Below, in pieces: positions 10,921-22,639 of a DNA stretch of 64,000 bases; position 1 is the stretch's first letter, and each line of letters opens with the position of its first letter. The translations under genes and the position numbers were made by a program. Source of the stretch: Isoetes taiwanensis (Eukaryota > Streptophyta > Lycopodiopsida > Isoetales > Isoetaceae); assembly GCA_021234155.1 (NCBI GenBank), contig JAJEKV010000002.1, forward strand, positions 41,529,203-41,593,202, given 5' to 3'. The notes beneath the pieces were generated by a model that had not been told where the DNA came from, did no database searches, and saw nothing but the letters and a program-made list of their open reading frames with translations.

Positions 10921-11112
10921 ATCCTCCCTTCGCCTTCTACTTGATAGATACTTTTTGAAGGGTGCCACGGTTTTCCTTTTGCTTCCCACAAAAGGTTTTT
11001 AACCCGTGCACATGACCAAGGCTGCAAGGGGGGATGCATGTGCATCCTTGGTCACCTTCTGAGTATTTGAATCACATATATTTTGGTTTCTTTCATTGAG
11101 AGACCAACGTTG

Positions 11113-11121
11113 CAGGGGGGG
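11113..11121 (+). promoter_or_regulatory. Polypurine tract of Copia-A
   Basis: A cagggggggg-type purine run lies directly against the TG start of the 3' LTR, the plus-strand primer position. A second similar run (aaggggggat) lies at about 11027-11035, inside a hairpin whose arms are tgaccaagg and ccttggtca (11013-11054). Confidence 0.75.
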
Positions 11122-11444
<323 letters not shown>

Positions 11445-11449
11445 GTTTC

Positions 11450-12050
11450 AATCAGGCTTGAAACAAAAACTCTAGAATATTTGGAATTTTGCGCATTTTG
11501 AGCCCCCAGTAAAAAACTCCATGGCGTACCTCCTTCACATCCAAGCTGGGCATTGAAACATGATGTCTTTTAAGGTGTGCTCTTGATACAGTAAAATCGC
11601 TCCGCAATCATGCGTCTGGCATTATGGGTGGGAGGAAAGGAAGAGCATCATGCAAGGGATATTAATTCTACTTTGAAGCAGCATTTGGGACTGTGTTGTA
11701 ATAGCGTATCACAACTTGGTGTGAAGACAATTGGTGGTTATGACCCAAGCATCTACCTTGGTGGAATACGGCTGTATGTTCAAGGGTTACTTTGGAATGG
11801 ATTTGTAGCAGGGAATGGTGAGTTTGGAGATGATCCTTATACCATTCGAAATCCGAAAGATTATTACGAAGATGGCTGTTATCTATATGGTTTTAATCCT
11901 GACGTTGACTCTGTTTGAGTGGCTATTAGCACAACCATCTGTTGCGATTTGGTGGACGAAGACGGATGGCACTCCAGGGTTGCACCTGCATAAGACTGAT
12001 AATCAGCAGTTTGTGGTTCATGTTGAGACAACTCTGGTACATTAGAAATT
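11450..12050 (+). other. Downstream flank of Copia-A with an unrecognised 102-codon ORF (11610-11918)
   Basis: The ORF reads naturally (GVKTIGGYDPSIYLGGIRLY, then LLWNGFVAGNGEFGDDPYTI, then NPKDYYEDGCYLYGFNPDVD). Its composition is unlike random sequence, so a host exon fragment or small gene is possible. Before Copia-A inserted, this DNA was continuous with the stretch at 6050-6262, where one frame reads APSFDGYIDFSVYNDFYDTT. The two could be exons of one gene next to the GDSL remnant. I do not recognise the family and assign no function. Confidence 0.35.
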
Positions 12051-13240
12051 ATGGTTATCCAATACTGTCTTATTCTGTCCTCAATTTAATAACGTGAGCT
12101 AATTCACCTATCTGGTCAGAAGTAGCATATTGTTGGATGCATAGTTTATGAGGTGAGGCTCCTAGAGGCATGTAATATGTAGCTTTATATGTGAAAACCT
12201 GATTTTTTTCTGACGCTGCAGATGGCTTGGGATTATGGTGGAAAATCAGAGACTCTCTTATGGAACATAGGTTATGCCAATTTATCAAGTTATTTAACAG
12301 GTATTCCCTGGTGTAATTGGATGTCTTATGTCATTTATCTTTTGTTCCATATTTGAGGACTTCATAAAATAGGAGGCGGCAAGTAGTCGGTTGAGTAAAG
12401 CACCTCATGTTCTTCCAATTTTGCAATATCACTAAACACATGCGTAGATCATAATGTGCACGAGCGTTTACTCAACCCAATGTAAGCCAGAATATTGCAC
12501 CTTCACTATTTGAATGGACACGTCATGCACATCCAAATTTCAAAAGTGTTTGCTAAACCCAATGTAAGCCAAAGTCGAAACTATTATGTAACATTGTGCA
12601 ACATCTATTTGAATCCAAATTTCAAGAGCCTTTGCCAAATCTGATGTAGGCCAAACACCTTGAATGCGAAACCATTATATATCATCGTGCAACATTCCTT
12701 GAATACAAAAGCTATACTGTAATACCACATATTCCAAACCCCTAACTACATAGATATAACTAAGTCCTAAATTCTCTAAATAGCTAGCTCTACATTTGAT
12801 CATTAGCTCATGTCCCAAGTGCCACCTAAATGCACTTGCCTCTGCAGATACATGATTTATGTTCTAGCAACATCCTTTTTAAAAATGTGATTGCTAAAAC
12901 CAAAATGCCATTGAACTCATTGTGCTTCTTTCAAGCAAAAGCCATGGCATTTTAGAGAACAATGAAAAATACTAGAAAGTACGCAAGAAATATATAAAGG
13001 ATATGCTAGAAAATTGGATATACTTGACACAATAGCGCATAATATAGGGACTTGAGCTCGAAGACTCAAGACTAGTGTTGAACCAGAATGGCCCGACAAG
13101 AATAAAGTGCACATATATCTTATCTTATCTTATCTTATCTTATGTATATAGAAACTCATGGGGGTAGTTACAAAATGGCACATTATTATATATAAATTTA
13201 TGATCCTGGCCCTTGGATAAAAAGTTAGTGTGGTGGCAAA
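12051..13240. other. Intergenic with imperfect 80-90-bp repeats and a (TATCT)n tract
   Basis: Between about 12465 and 12720 a phrase with tttgctaaacccaatgtaagcc, a cctt/cctaa segment and gtgcaacat recurs about three times in diverged form. A (tatct)n microsatellite of about five units lies at 13114-13142. No gene is seen. Confidence 0.5.
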
Positions 13241-13244
13241 TCTA

Positions 13245-15985
13245 TATCCCTTGGATTTTGATGGAGGCATGCATGGGCATGCATGGGGGCATGCACCACA
13301 TCCCGGGACCGTTAGATCGAAAGGGGAGGATAAATCCTGGCCCTTGATTTTTTGTGAGGAAGGTGCAAGAAAGGTGCCAAAAAGTGAATTTAGTGTAGCA
13401 GATCCTAATCCTAATCGTTAGATCAAAAGGTGAGCATAAATCCTAGCCATTAACTTTTTAATATTAAATTGATTTTTTTTTAAAAGGAGGTGAGGTGGCA
13501 CTCTCATTAGGTGGCAAAACATTTATGAATAGACTTTCTAGGAAGCTTCCTTTTGTTTAATCGCCTTCAAAGGCACGTAGCTTCCAGTAGAGGGGTCGGA
13601 TGAAGGTGGGACCCACGCCATTGGACTCCTCTCGTCGAGAGCTTTTCATGGTGCTTTGCCACTATTTTGTCGCAGCTGCAGCCAACGTGATCGAATACTA
13701 AGAATCTTTTTGGAATCTTCGAGATTCAAGGAATCTATAGTAAGTTGAGGAAATCTAGAAGAGTCTTTATAGGATCTTAGGGAATCCAGAGGAATATCAT
13801 GAGAATCTTAGAATCCCAAGAGAGCATCTTTGAGAATATAAGGGAATCTTGATAAAATCTTTAAGAACCTAGAGGAATCTTGATGGAATCTTGGGTCTAG
13901 GGAATCTTCATAGAATCTATGGGAACTAGAGGAATCTCAAGAGAATCTATAGGAATCTCAAGCGCTTCTTTAGGAATCTAGGGGAATCTTGAAAAAATCT
14001 TTAAGATCCTAGAGGAATCTTAATGGAATCTTAGAGAATCTAGAAGAATCCAAGAGAATCTTGATAGAATCTTGGAGAATCTAGAGGAATCTTAGGGTAT
14101 TCTTTTGGAATCTAGGGGAATCTTCAAAGAATCTTAGGGAGTCTCAAATGAATATTTGGGAATCTAGGAGAATTTAAAGAAATCTTCATAAAATCTTTAA
14201 GAATCTATGGGAATCTCGATGGAATTTTGGAGAATCTTGGGGAATCTTAATAAAATCTAGGGGAATCTCCATAGAATCTTAAGAATCTAGGGGAATTTTT
14301 GTAGAACGTTAAGAATCTAAGAGAACATGGGCATGCATGGGGGCATGCACCACATCCCCGGACCGTTAGGTCGAAAAGGGAGGATAAATCCTGGCCCTTG
14401 ATTTTTTGTGAGGAAGGTGCATGGAAGGTGCCAAAAAGTGAATTTGGTGTAGTAGATCCTAATCGTTAGATTAAAAGGTGAGCATAAATCCTAGCCATTA
14501 ACTTTTTAATATTAAATTGATTTTTTTTAAAAGGAGGTGAGGTGGCACTCTCATTAATAAAAAGGTAATGAGGTGGCAAAACACCCGTAGCTTCCAGTAG
14601 AGGGGTCGGATGAAGGTGGGACCCACGCCATTGGACTCCTCTCGTCTAGAGCTTTTCAATGAGTGGTGCTTTGCCATTATTTTGTCGCAGCTGCAGCCAA
14701 CGTGATCGAACACTAAGAATCTTTTTGGAATCTTCGAGATTCAAGGAATCTATAGTAAGTTGAGGGAATCTAGAAGAGTCTTTATAGGATCTCAGGGAAT
14801 CCAGAGGAATATCATGAGAATCTTAGAGAATCTATGGGAATCCCAAGAGAGCATCTTTGAGAATATAAGGGAATCTTGATAAAATCTTTAAGAACCTAGA
14901 GGAATCTTGATGGAATCTTGGGTCTAGGGAATCTTCATAGAATCTATGGGAACTAGAGGAATCTCAAGAGAATCTATAGGAATCTCAAACGCTTCTTTGG
15001 GAATCTTGGGGAATCTTGGGGAATCTTGGGGAATCTTGATAAAATCTTTAAGAATCTAGAAGAATCTTAATGGAATCTTAGAGAATCTAGCAGAGTCCAG
15101 GAGAATCTTGATAGAATCTAGAGGAATCTTAGGGTATTCTTTTGGAATCTAGGGGAATCTTTAGAGAATCTTAGGGAGTCTCAAATGAATATTTGGAAAT
15201 CTAGTAGAATTTAAAGAAATCTTCATAAAATCTTTAAGAATCTATGGGAATCTCGATGGAATTTTGGAGAATCTTGGGGAATCTTAATAAAATCTAGGGG
15301 AATCTTCCTAAATTTTTTGAGAATCTAAGGGAATCTTGATGGAATCTTAGAGAACCTAAGAGAATCTTCATAGAATCTTGAAGAATCTAGGAGAATCTTC
15401 ATAGAATCTTCGAGAACCTAGAGGAATCATGGGATAATCTTTGAGAATCTAGGTGAATCTTAGGGAATCTTAAGAGAATCTATGAAAATCTAGGAGACTC
15501 TAAGGAAATTGTCATAAAATCTTTAAGAATATATGGGAATTAGGTAGAATCTTGGAGAATCTAAGGGAAATTAATAAAATCTAGGAGAATCTCCATAGAA
15601 TCTTGAGGGAATCTTGATAAAATCTTTAAGAACCTAGAGGAATCTAGGGGAATCTTCATAGGATCTTAGGGGATCTAGAGGAATCTCAAGAGAACCTTAG
15701 GGATTCTAGGAGAATCTTTATAGAATCTTGGAAAATGAAAGAGAATCTACATGGAATCTTGGAAAATCTAGAGGAATCTTGGGATAATCTTTGAAAACTT
15801 ATGGGAATCTCAAGAGAATCTTAGAAAATCTAGGGAAATCTAGAGGAATCTTGATAGAATCTTGGAGAATTCAGGGGAATCTTTGTAGAATCTACAATAT
15901 TCTAAGAGAATCTACATAGAATATTGCAGAATCTAAAGGAACCTTGTGCTAATCTTCAAAAATCTAGGGGAATCTTTCACGCTGG
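13245..15985. repeat. GAATCT minisatellite with about 1.06-kb higher-order duplication
   Basis: The core is a run of 11-13-bp units built on GGAATCT/AGAATCT separated by short variable letters (tagg, ttgat, ttgga). Array 1 covers about 13690-14324 and array 2 about 14716-15985. Each is preceded by the same leader of about 400 bp (gggcatgcatgggggcatgc... to ...ctgcagccaacgtgatcgaa). Leader plus array is therefore tandemly repeated with a period near 1,056 bp. The strand is markedly G-over-C biased. Short ORFs here are chance products. Confidence 0.9.
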
Positions 15986-16949
15986 GTGTGTTTTGAAGGG
16001 TCGGCTTCATGCGGTCCCTCACAAACGCTTGTATATATATACAAGAATGGCGCCTTGTTGCACAAAGGTTGTGTCTAATATACCTATATTGCATGCACAC
16101 GATACACGTAGCCAACATTGTTGGGCACCTATATCTCATAGACAACAAATGGAAGAGCCAAAACTTATGGTTTAGTGTTTATAAAATTTGGTTGTAGGGT
16201 TTATATATCATCCGCTGGGAGTCGAACCCAAATGTGACCCTCGGTGCGGCGCCGATGCTGGTGTAGAGGGAGCATCAATATTGGTGCTCCCTCTACACCT
16301 TGGGCATGGCAAATGCGTATAGACCATTTCTAGGAAATGTGCTTTTCAAGGCAAAGTTGACCTCACGTAGTCTGCAAAAAATGAGCTTGATGTGCTAGAA
16401 TATGGGGCAAGTCCATTGCAATAGCGGTAACACGATTGCAATGATACGAAATAATTTTTGAAATCTAATTTTTAAGCATATGCTTCTACATTTAAAATAT
16501 GGGACAAAATTTGATGGTTTTAGTGTGGCATGGAAGTTAACAATTGTCTAAATATGGCCTTTAAATACTTTCAAGGCCCAGTGGTGCAACTGCCTTAGAG
16601 GATGTTTGTCTACAAAAGACCTTAAGAAATGGTTAACAGTGGTCAATATATGACCTTTGAATACTTTCAAGGTTCGATTATGCAATGGCCTTAGAGCATG
16701 TTGGTCTAAAATAGACCTTAGAAAATGGTTAGCAATGGGACATTGCTAAATTGCTTATTGTTTCTATATTATCTTCAAGTGTTGGGGCATCATTGGATTA
16801 CTTTGTGGATTCCATAGTTTACATAGAATATACCATGTCTGAATATTGAATCATATAATGTCCATGATCGATGCAGAATCTGAAATGTATGCTTTGCTAA
16901 ATACGTGGAAAGTTTTTAGCATGTTTTTGCCTATAATATGCCTAATGTT
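15986..16949. other. Intergenic with a palindrome, tRNA-like B-box and a tandem dimer
   Basis: A perfect 18-bp palindrome, cttgtatatatatacaag, lies at about 16027-16044. The minus strand at 16205-16235 contains gggttcgactccc, which resembles an RNA polymerase III B-box or tRNA T-arm. The phrase tactttcaaggc..cttaga...tagacctta..aaatggtta is repeated at about 16565-16640 and 16660-16735. No coding region is seen. Confidence 0.45.
16260..16299. repeat. Near-perfect 40-bp palindrome
   Basis: Arms ggtgtagagggagca (16260-16274) and tgctccctctacacc (16285-16299) are exact reverse complements. They enclose tcaatattgg, which is itself almost palindromic. It could be a transposon terminus, a small hairpin RNA or a chance foldback; no context decides. 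Confidence 0.7.
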
Positions 16950-18560
16950 TGTTTTCAAGCAAACCTAGGGCTAAAAAAAAACATAATTAATGCAATGGTT
17001 AGGGGTTTGCTCACCGATTTTTTAGGTTGAAGCGGCTGCCCAGACTGTTTGGACACTATCATGGAAACAATATCGTGGAAAATTTGGCCTTTGGCAAAAA
17101 TAAATCTTAGGTTTTTTTTCCTGACTCTAACCTGGCGCGAGACAGCATCTGGTCGAGGCATGTTTGCTCACAGATGATCAGACGTGGTCGCTCCGAATCC
17201 ATATCCCTGGAAATAAAGGTTCTGAATCTGCCAGTTAATATGGCCTGAGTTAATATGGATTGTGATAATCGTCCACAGGACCTGGTTACTGGGTTAAAAA
17301 ACATGCCGGATTTTCCTGATGTGACCCGAAAATATTCCTGTAATAGAATTATGGTTTGATTTTCAAGTTTCCCACAATCGGAGGTCGAATTAGATTCATT
17401 GTGCAGAATTTACACATGGCAGAGAGGTCCGGGCAATTCTGCCTCTGGGCAGCTGTCTAAAGCGTTTTTCCAGTTAATAAGATGTCCAACTAAAACCCTG
17501 GAATTGACCCTCTTGACCTTCAAATCCGGCTCCTTTGCCTCGAAAACCAGTTGTGTTTGCCTTTGAATCAGGCAAATGCAACAATGTTTCTCTCTAAACA
17601 GAATTCGAGACCCCATTTTGCCTGTGGATTAAAGATATGCAGGAGGAGAAGGCTCCCGTAAAACTCGTTCAAGGAATTAGCAAATGCGGGATGATTTTGG
17701 GGCAGAGGTCTCAAACCACGGAAATACAGGAGGCGATATTCTTCAAAGCTGAAGCTGTTTTTCAATTGAATATGTGTAACCTCAACTCGCTGGCCAAATC
17801 ATAGGAGCAGGTGTTCTCGTCTAATAACACCTAGCCTGTTATTACACGCAGGGATGTTGGTGTTGAAACTGCAGTCGAATAAGAGCAAATGCCAAATATT
17901 CATAGCAGAAAATGCAAGATGTTTGGGGAGAGCTCTTTGCAGGGGAAGCGAAGAATCAGAGTGCTCAAAGGCATCTTCTGCCTAGAGGTCTTTGCAGGAA
18001 AAAGTTCATCGAACACCAGCTCTGTCCAACGAAAAGCTGCAAGAATTGGAAAGCTATGTGGGCCGGAGGAGAAGGGGTAAAATCTCATACCCCTTGAACA
18101 ATTTGATCCTGCGTTCCTCATAAGCACACGGATTTAAAGTGCAGGCCACTCTCCAGAGCAAAGCTTCGGCCCGAATTTGGCCGCAGACATGCACAACCTA
18201 GAATTTAGAGCTCCTGAACAATCCCCATGCGTCCACGCCGGAACCCTTTTTCTGATGCCAAATGTAATTATTTTTGGGTTTTTTTGATCTGAAATATTTA
18301 TTTCTGGATTTTTTTTTGCCTGAAATTTTCTTTTTCTTTTTTCCTACTAATCATATATATAGGAAGATAACCTCTAGATCAATGGCTAGGATCATGCCAC
18401 TCCAAAGGATGAGATTGTGCCAAGTGTTGCACATGTATATAAGTTTTGGATGTTCTTGAACCTTATAGGAATAGTCACAAATATGAAGAAAATACAAGGG
18501 AATGTCTTCAAGAAGTGCATCACTCAGCGAAAGTGTGTCCTAACTTTGTGCAACTACCTT
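16950..18560 (-). other. Unclassified, possibly minus-strand LTR and leader sequence
   Basis: On the minus strand, tttggcatcagaaaaaggg (about 18244-18262) resembles a plant retroelement primer site (TGGnATCAGA type). The AT-rich stretch beyond it (about 18265-18560), with an atatatat TATA-like run, would then be an LTR. Short minus-strand ORFs such as NSFSFEEYRLLYFRGLRPLP (17568-17765) do not resemble any gag or host family I know. The region may be the leader of a second, truncated element joined tail to head with the chromovirus fragment to its right. Confidence 0.3.
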
Positions 18561-18599
18561 TTAAATCTGTCCTGACGAACACTTTTGTACGTAGAGTAT

Positions 18600-20012
18600 A
18601 ATGCATGTATGCTTTTCACACCACCCCCACCTATAAGAGTGACAAGTCTTTGGAGCTAGAGTCGGAGTACTTGGACTTGGCTTATCCATATAACGTCGGT
18701 GAAAGTCCGCAATTTTGTGAGGAGCATTAGTCAGATTCTTTGCAGGTTTCCACGTTCGATCACCTGGAGAATATCCTTCCCAATCAACAAAGTAATACAA
18801 TCGCTGACAAAGAAACTAAGAGTTCAAAATCTCTCGAACCCATTGTGATCTTCACTGGTGGACGCGACGGAGGAACTCGATCTGGGAAGGGATTAAGTGT
18901 GTATGGCTCCAATAGTGAAACATGAAATACTAGATATAGGCGCACAGTTAAGGGAGGAGCTTGAGCTAGAACGCAACATTGCTAGCATGGGCCGTGATCC
19001 GAAAAGGACTAAGGTGATGATAGTCAATCTTGTTGTAGGGACGTGCGATAGGGAGGCCTCTACAAAGAAGCCAGACAAGGTCACCAACATGAAATGTGCA
19101 AATCAATATGATGCCAATAACATAACCCGAAGAAAACGGTGTTGAAGATCTGATTGAAGAGCTTGGAGTTTTTCAAGTGAGAGTCAGCACTAGGATTGAC
19201 AGCCTCATATCCAGGGACATGAAGAGACCAATGAGGATGATGACCAGAGTTCAAAAAGAATGGAGTCTGGCCAGTGGAAGCATGTACTTGCATGTACTGC
19301 CAAACTTAGCTAGTGGAAGCCAATCAACCCAATCATCCTGCTCATAACTGATAAAGAACTTCAAGTATTGCTCTAGAGTCTAATTAGTGACCTCTGCTTG
19401 TCTATTACTTTCTGAATGTTGATCAAACGACAACGAGCGGTCAACATGTAATAGCTCCAAAAGTCGCTTCCAAAAAACCTGCGACGAACTAAGGTCCACG
19501 ATCACTGACGATAGTGTCTAGTAATCTGTGAAGTCACTAATTTGCGAAAAAGAAGATCAATTGTTCCGCTGGCTGTGATGGTGATGTTACAAGGAATAAA
19601 ATGAGTTATCTTAAAGAAGCGACCAACAACAACCATGATGGCATCGTGACCCCTCGAGAGTGGAAGCTTTAGAATCAAAACTTCGATAGAGCAATGCAGC
19701 CGGGGCCACCAATGCTCTCGACTAAAAGTCTTGGCTACTCCAAAATATCCGACCGTAGGCGAATCATGGCAACCCTAGAAGCACCATCAGGAACATAGAA
19801 ATGTCCATCAGGAACATAAAGTCCATCTCGAATCTCAAAATGATCACAATCGACCGCACAAGATGATGTCGAACCAAGATGGGAAAGTACATCTTGACCA
19901 ATAGATCAGAAGGGAGAGATGCGTGAACAGACTCCAACAAGAATGTATCCTGAGACATCTCGAACAAAGTGACCTTCAAAGAAGGCGTGCGAGATTGAAA
20001 TGGAAAAAACAA
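18600..20012 (-). pseudogene. Ty3/gypsy chromovirus integrase and chromodomain, decayed
   Basis: Reading right to left on the minus strand, a pre-integrase region (DTFLLESVHASLPSDLLVK, DGLYVPDG) is followed by integrase scraps (AAEQLIFF, DTIVSDRGP). Then comes the C-terminal core [18 protein letters not shown] (19081-19293), and last a chromodomain (YFVDWEGYSPGDRTWKPAKN, 18620-18800). Chromodomain integrases direct chromoviruses to particular chromatin. Many stops and frameshifts; no LTR pair is certain. Confidence 0.8.
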
Positions 20013-20599
20013 GAGAAGACAAAAATATTTGCATGTGCATATGATTGTGTGAGCATATTTGCACGGATTGCCGTTAGCTTTAGGCCATGATTAGAACCGT
20101 TTGGGGAAGGGGTTTCATTACCCATGCTCTATGCTGCTTTGTGGCAAGTCTGTTGCTCATTGAAGGGTGGTGGGCAACGCATGTTGTAAATGGATTTATA
20201 ACCTTAGGATGGCGTGGAAATTGGGGTTTGACCCCAACAACATTTTCAATGACTTCTATTTGAAGGCATATTCCAATGAATATTCCTCACATGTAGTTTC
20301 ACCCATATGCCATTTTAGCTTCTCTACGGTGACAATAATGAATATTTTGCTACTCAATAGCAGATTCGATTTGAATAGGCTATAAAATCAAAGCTTGAAT
20401 GTGGGATGGTTTACGACAAATTATTGGGATCGGGAGATGCTACAGCTGATGGAAACTCGTCTAATAGATGGTGGCAAGGTTCCATTCCAAATGATTATAC
20501 AAGCAAGTGGAAAAATGGCGGTCACAACTTTGTCGAGGCTTTGCATGAAGACTTTTCTTCGTGGCGACTTTGAGATAGGTATCGAGCATTTTTCAAAAT
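20013..20599. other. Upstream flank of the PPR gene
   Basis: No domain is recognised. A 77-codon plus-strand ORF (20395-20628) overlaps the PPR start in another frame and has no family resemblance. An in-frame stop (20576-20578) precedes the PPR start codon. Any organelle-targeting exon would have to be spliced in from this region; no clear donor was identified. Confidence 0.3.
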
Positions 20600-22639
20600 A
20601 TGGCAGAGCAAGCCTTAATTGCAAATAATATCCGTGTGCTGCAGAAATGCAGGGATAAGAAGAACTTGGAGTTTGCCAAACATATGCATTTATGTATTTG
20701 CAATAGTGGACTAGAAACTCATAGAAGTCTTGGCAACCACATTGTACCCATGTTTGTAGAATGTGGGAGTGTAATTTATGCTCAGCAGGCGTTTAATAAG
20801 TTGCTTAATCGGAATGAGCATTCATGGACTTCTCTTATAGTAGGATATATTGCGTCTGGACAATTACATGATGCTCTCAACTTGTACCCGAAGATGCAAG
20901 GGGACGGTAAGCACCCTAGTGCTTATACATTCATAGCTTTACTTAAGGCTTGTGTCACAGCTAAAGACATTTGTCAAATTCATGATGGAATTCTAAAAGA
21001 TGGATTTGGCCAAGATATTTTTGTTGCAAATACTTTGCTTCACATGCATGCGAAATGTGGATTGCTTAAAGAGGCACGAGAAGTTTTTGACAAGCTCTTG
21101 GCCAGGGATATTGTCTCATGGAATGCAATGATTGCAGGATATGTAGAAAATGGATTATGCTGGGAAGCTTTGGCTTGTCTTGAACAGATGCGATTGGAGA
21201 ATGTGAATCCAAATGCCACCACCTTTATTTGCAGCTTGAAAGCTTGTTCATATACTGCAGCCATAGACAAGGGCAGAAAATTGCACAAGGAATTGGTACA
21301 GTTGGGGTATGAGGCAGATCCTTTTGTTGGTAATGCATTGGTTGACATGTATTTCAAATGTGGCTTTCTTCTGGAGGCCCAAGAAACATTTCGCAAGCTG
21401 CCATACCAAGATCTGGTATCTTGGAATACATTACTAACAGGATATGTTGAGGAAGGACATGATCTAGATGCTCTTAAAAGTTTTGAGCAGATGCAAACTA
21501 GGGGCATAAATCCAGATGCAATCACACTTACATGCGTTTTGAAGGCTTGTGGCAATGTTGGAGCATTAGTGAAAGGTCGTGAAATACACGCTGAGGCTTC
21601 TCTAAAGGGGTTCGAAGAGGATATTTTTGTTGGCAGTACTTTAACTGACATGTACGCCCAATGCAGCTCACTTCTGGAGGCGCAGAGAATTTTTGATATT
21701 CTGCCAGAGCAGAATACAACATCTTGGACTATACTGATTGCAGGATTTCTGGAAAATGGGTTTAATCAGGAAGCTCTAAAATGCTATAAGCAAATGCAAC
21801 TTGAAGACTTGTCACCAGATCCCATTACTTTGAGATGTTTGATAGGCTTGTTTGCCAGAACTGGTTTAGTCGCAACAGCAAAGGAAGTGTTTGACAAACT
21901 CCAGACTCGGGATGTCGAATCTTGGACCACGCTAATAGGAAGTTATGCTGAAAATGGACTTGCAGACGAGGCACTGAAATGTCTTGATCGCATGCTACAG
22001 GAAGGGATGTCTCCAGATGCAATCACTTTTGTTTGTTGTTTGAAAGCTTGTGGCAGCATGGGGGCCATAGACAAAGGCCGCGAACTACACACGACTCTTT
22101 CAGAGAAGGGAGTTAAACTTGATATTTTTGTTGGTAGTGCTTTGATTGATATGTATTCCAAATGTGGCTCTTTTGTGGAGGCAAAAAAGGTCTTTGATGA
22201 GCTGCAAGTCCGAGATACTGTGGCTTGGACTACAATGATCAAAGCATGTGGCATGAACAATGATGGTGACATGGCTATGCGATGTTTTGTAGACATGCAG
22301 GAAGAAGGAGTAAAACCAGATGCTGTCACATTTCTATGCCTTTTGACTGTATGCAGCCACACAGGCATGGTATCTAAGGGCCAAGAATGCTTCAAGACGA
22401 TGAAGGAACAGTTTGGCATTACTCCAGCCACAGACCATTATATTTGCATGATTGATCTTTTCGCACGATCAGGATACTTATACAATGCAGAGAAATTAAT
22501 AAAAGCTGCATTGTGCCCTCCGATTGAAGAAGCATGGTTAGCATTGCTGAATGCCTGTAAAATTTACAAGGAAACAGAATTAGGGTTCAAATGCTTTGAG
22601 CAAATATCTATATATAATACTAAAGCCAAAATAAGATGA
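20600..22639 (+). CDS. PLS-class pentatricopeptide repeat protein, truncated in the E domain
   Basis: PLS-type PPR proteins bind specific organellar RNAs and guide C-to-U editing, splicing or processing. The frame has 679 codons. Repeats begin near residue 45 and follow the P-L-S pattern: EHSWTSLIVGYIASGQ (73-88), DIVSWNAMIAGYVENG (170-185), DLVSWNTLLTGYVEEG (271-286), DVESWTTLIGSYAENG (438-453), each followed by LKACG/GREIH L motifs. Around residue 411, RCL joins directly to IGLFARTGLVATA, so most of one L motif looks deleted in frame. The C-terminus enters E1 (EEAWLALLNACKIYKETELG, 643-662) then ends abruptly; no E2 or DYW domain. No clear transit peptide. Either an intact single-exon gene lacking editing domains or a young truncated copy. 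Confidence 0.85.
   Translation: MAEQALIANNIRVLQKCRDKKNLEFAKHMHLCICNSGLETHRSLGNHIVPMFVECGSVIYAQQAFNKLLNRNEHSWTSLIVGYIASGQLHDALNLYPKMQGDGKHPSAYTFIALLKACVTAKDICQIHDGILKDGFGQDIFVANTLLHMHAKCGLLKEAREVFDKLLARDIVSWNAMIAGYVENGLCWEALACLEQMRLENVNPNATTFICSLKACSYTAAIDKGRKLHKELVQLGYEADPFVGNALVDMYFKCGFLLEAQETFRKLPYQDLVSWNTLLTGYVEEGHDLDALKSFEQMQTRGINPDAITLTCVLKACGNVGALVKGREIHAEASLKGFEEDIFVGSTLTDMYAQCSSLLEAQRIFDILPEQNTTSWTILIAGFLENGFNQEALKCYKQMQLEDLSPDPITLRCLIGLFARTGLVATAKEVFDKLQTRDVESWTTLIGSYAENGLADEALKCLDRMLQEGMSPDAITFVCCLKACGSMGAIDKGRELHTTLSEKGVKLDIFVGSALIDMYSKCGSFVEAKKVFDELQVRDTVAWTTMIKACGMNNDGDMAMRCFVDMQEEGVKPDAVTFLCLLTVCSHTGMVSKGQECFKTMKEQFGITPATDHYICMIDLFARSGYLYNAEKLIKAALCPPIEEAWLALLNACKIYKETELGFKCFEQISIYNTKAKIR

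Noticed and set aside
13690-15985. CRISPR-like array
   Set aside because: The repeats are 11-13 bp, imperfect and contiguous, with no unique spacers, and the sequence is a plant chromosome.
20395-20628. 77-codon ORF overlapping the PPR start as an upstream gene
   Set aside because: It has no recognisable domain and overlaps the PPR frame. It could matter only as an upstream ORF, for which I have no evidence.
21040-22431. Long minus-strand ORFs antisense to the PPR gene
   Set aside because: They are shadows of the PPR coding frame, with no independent domain.
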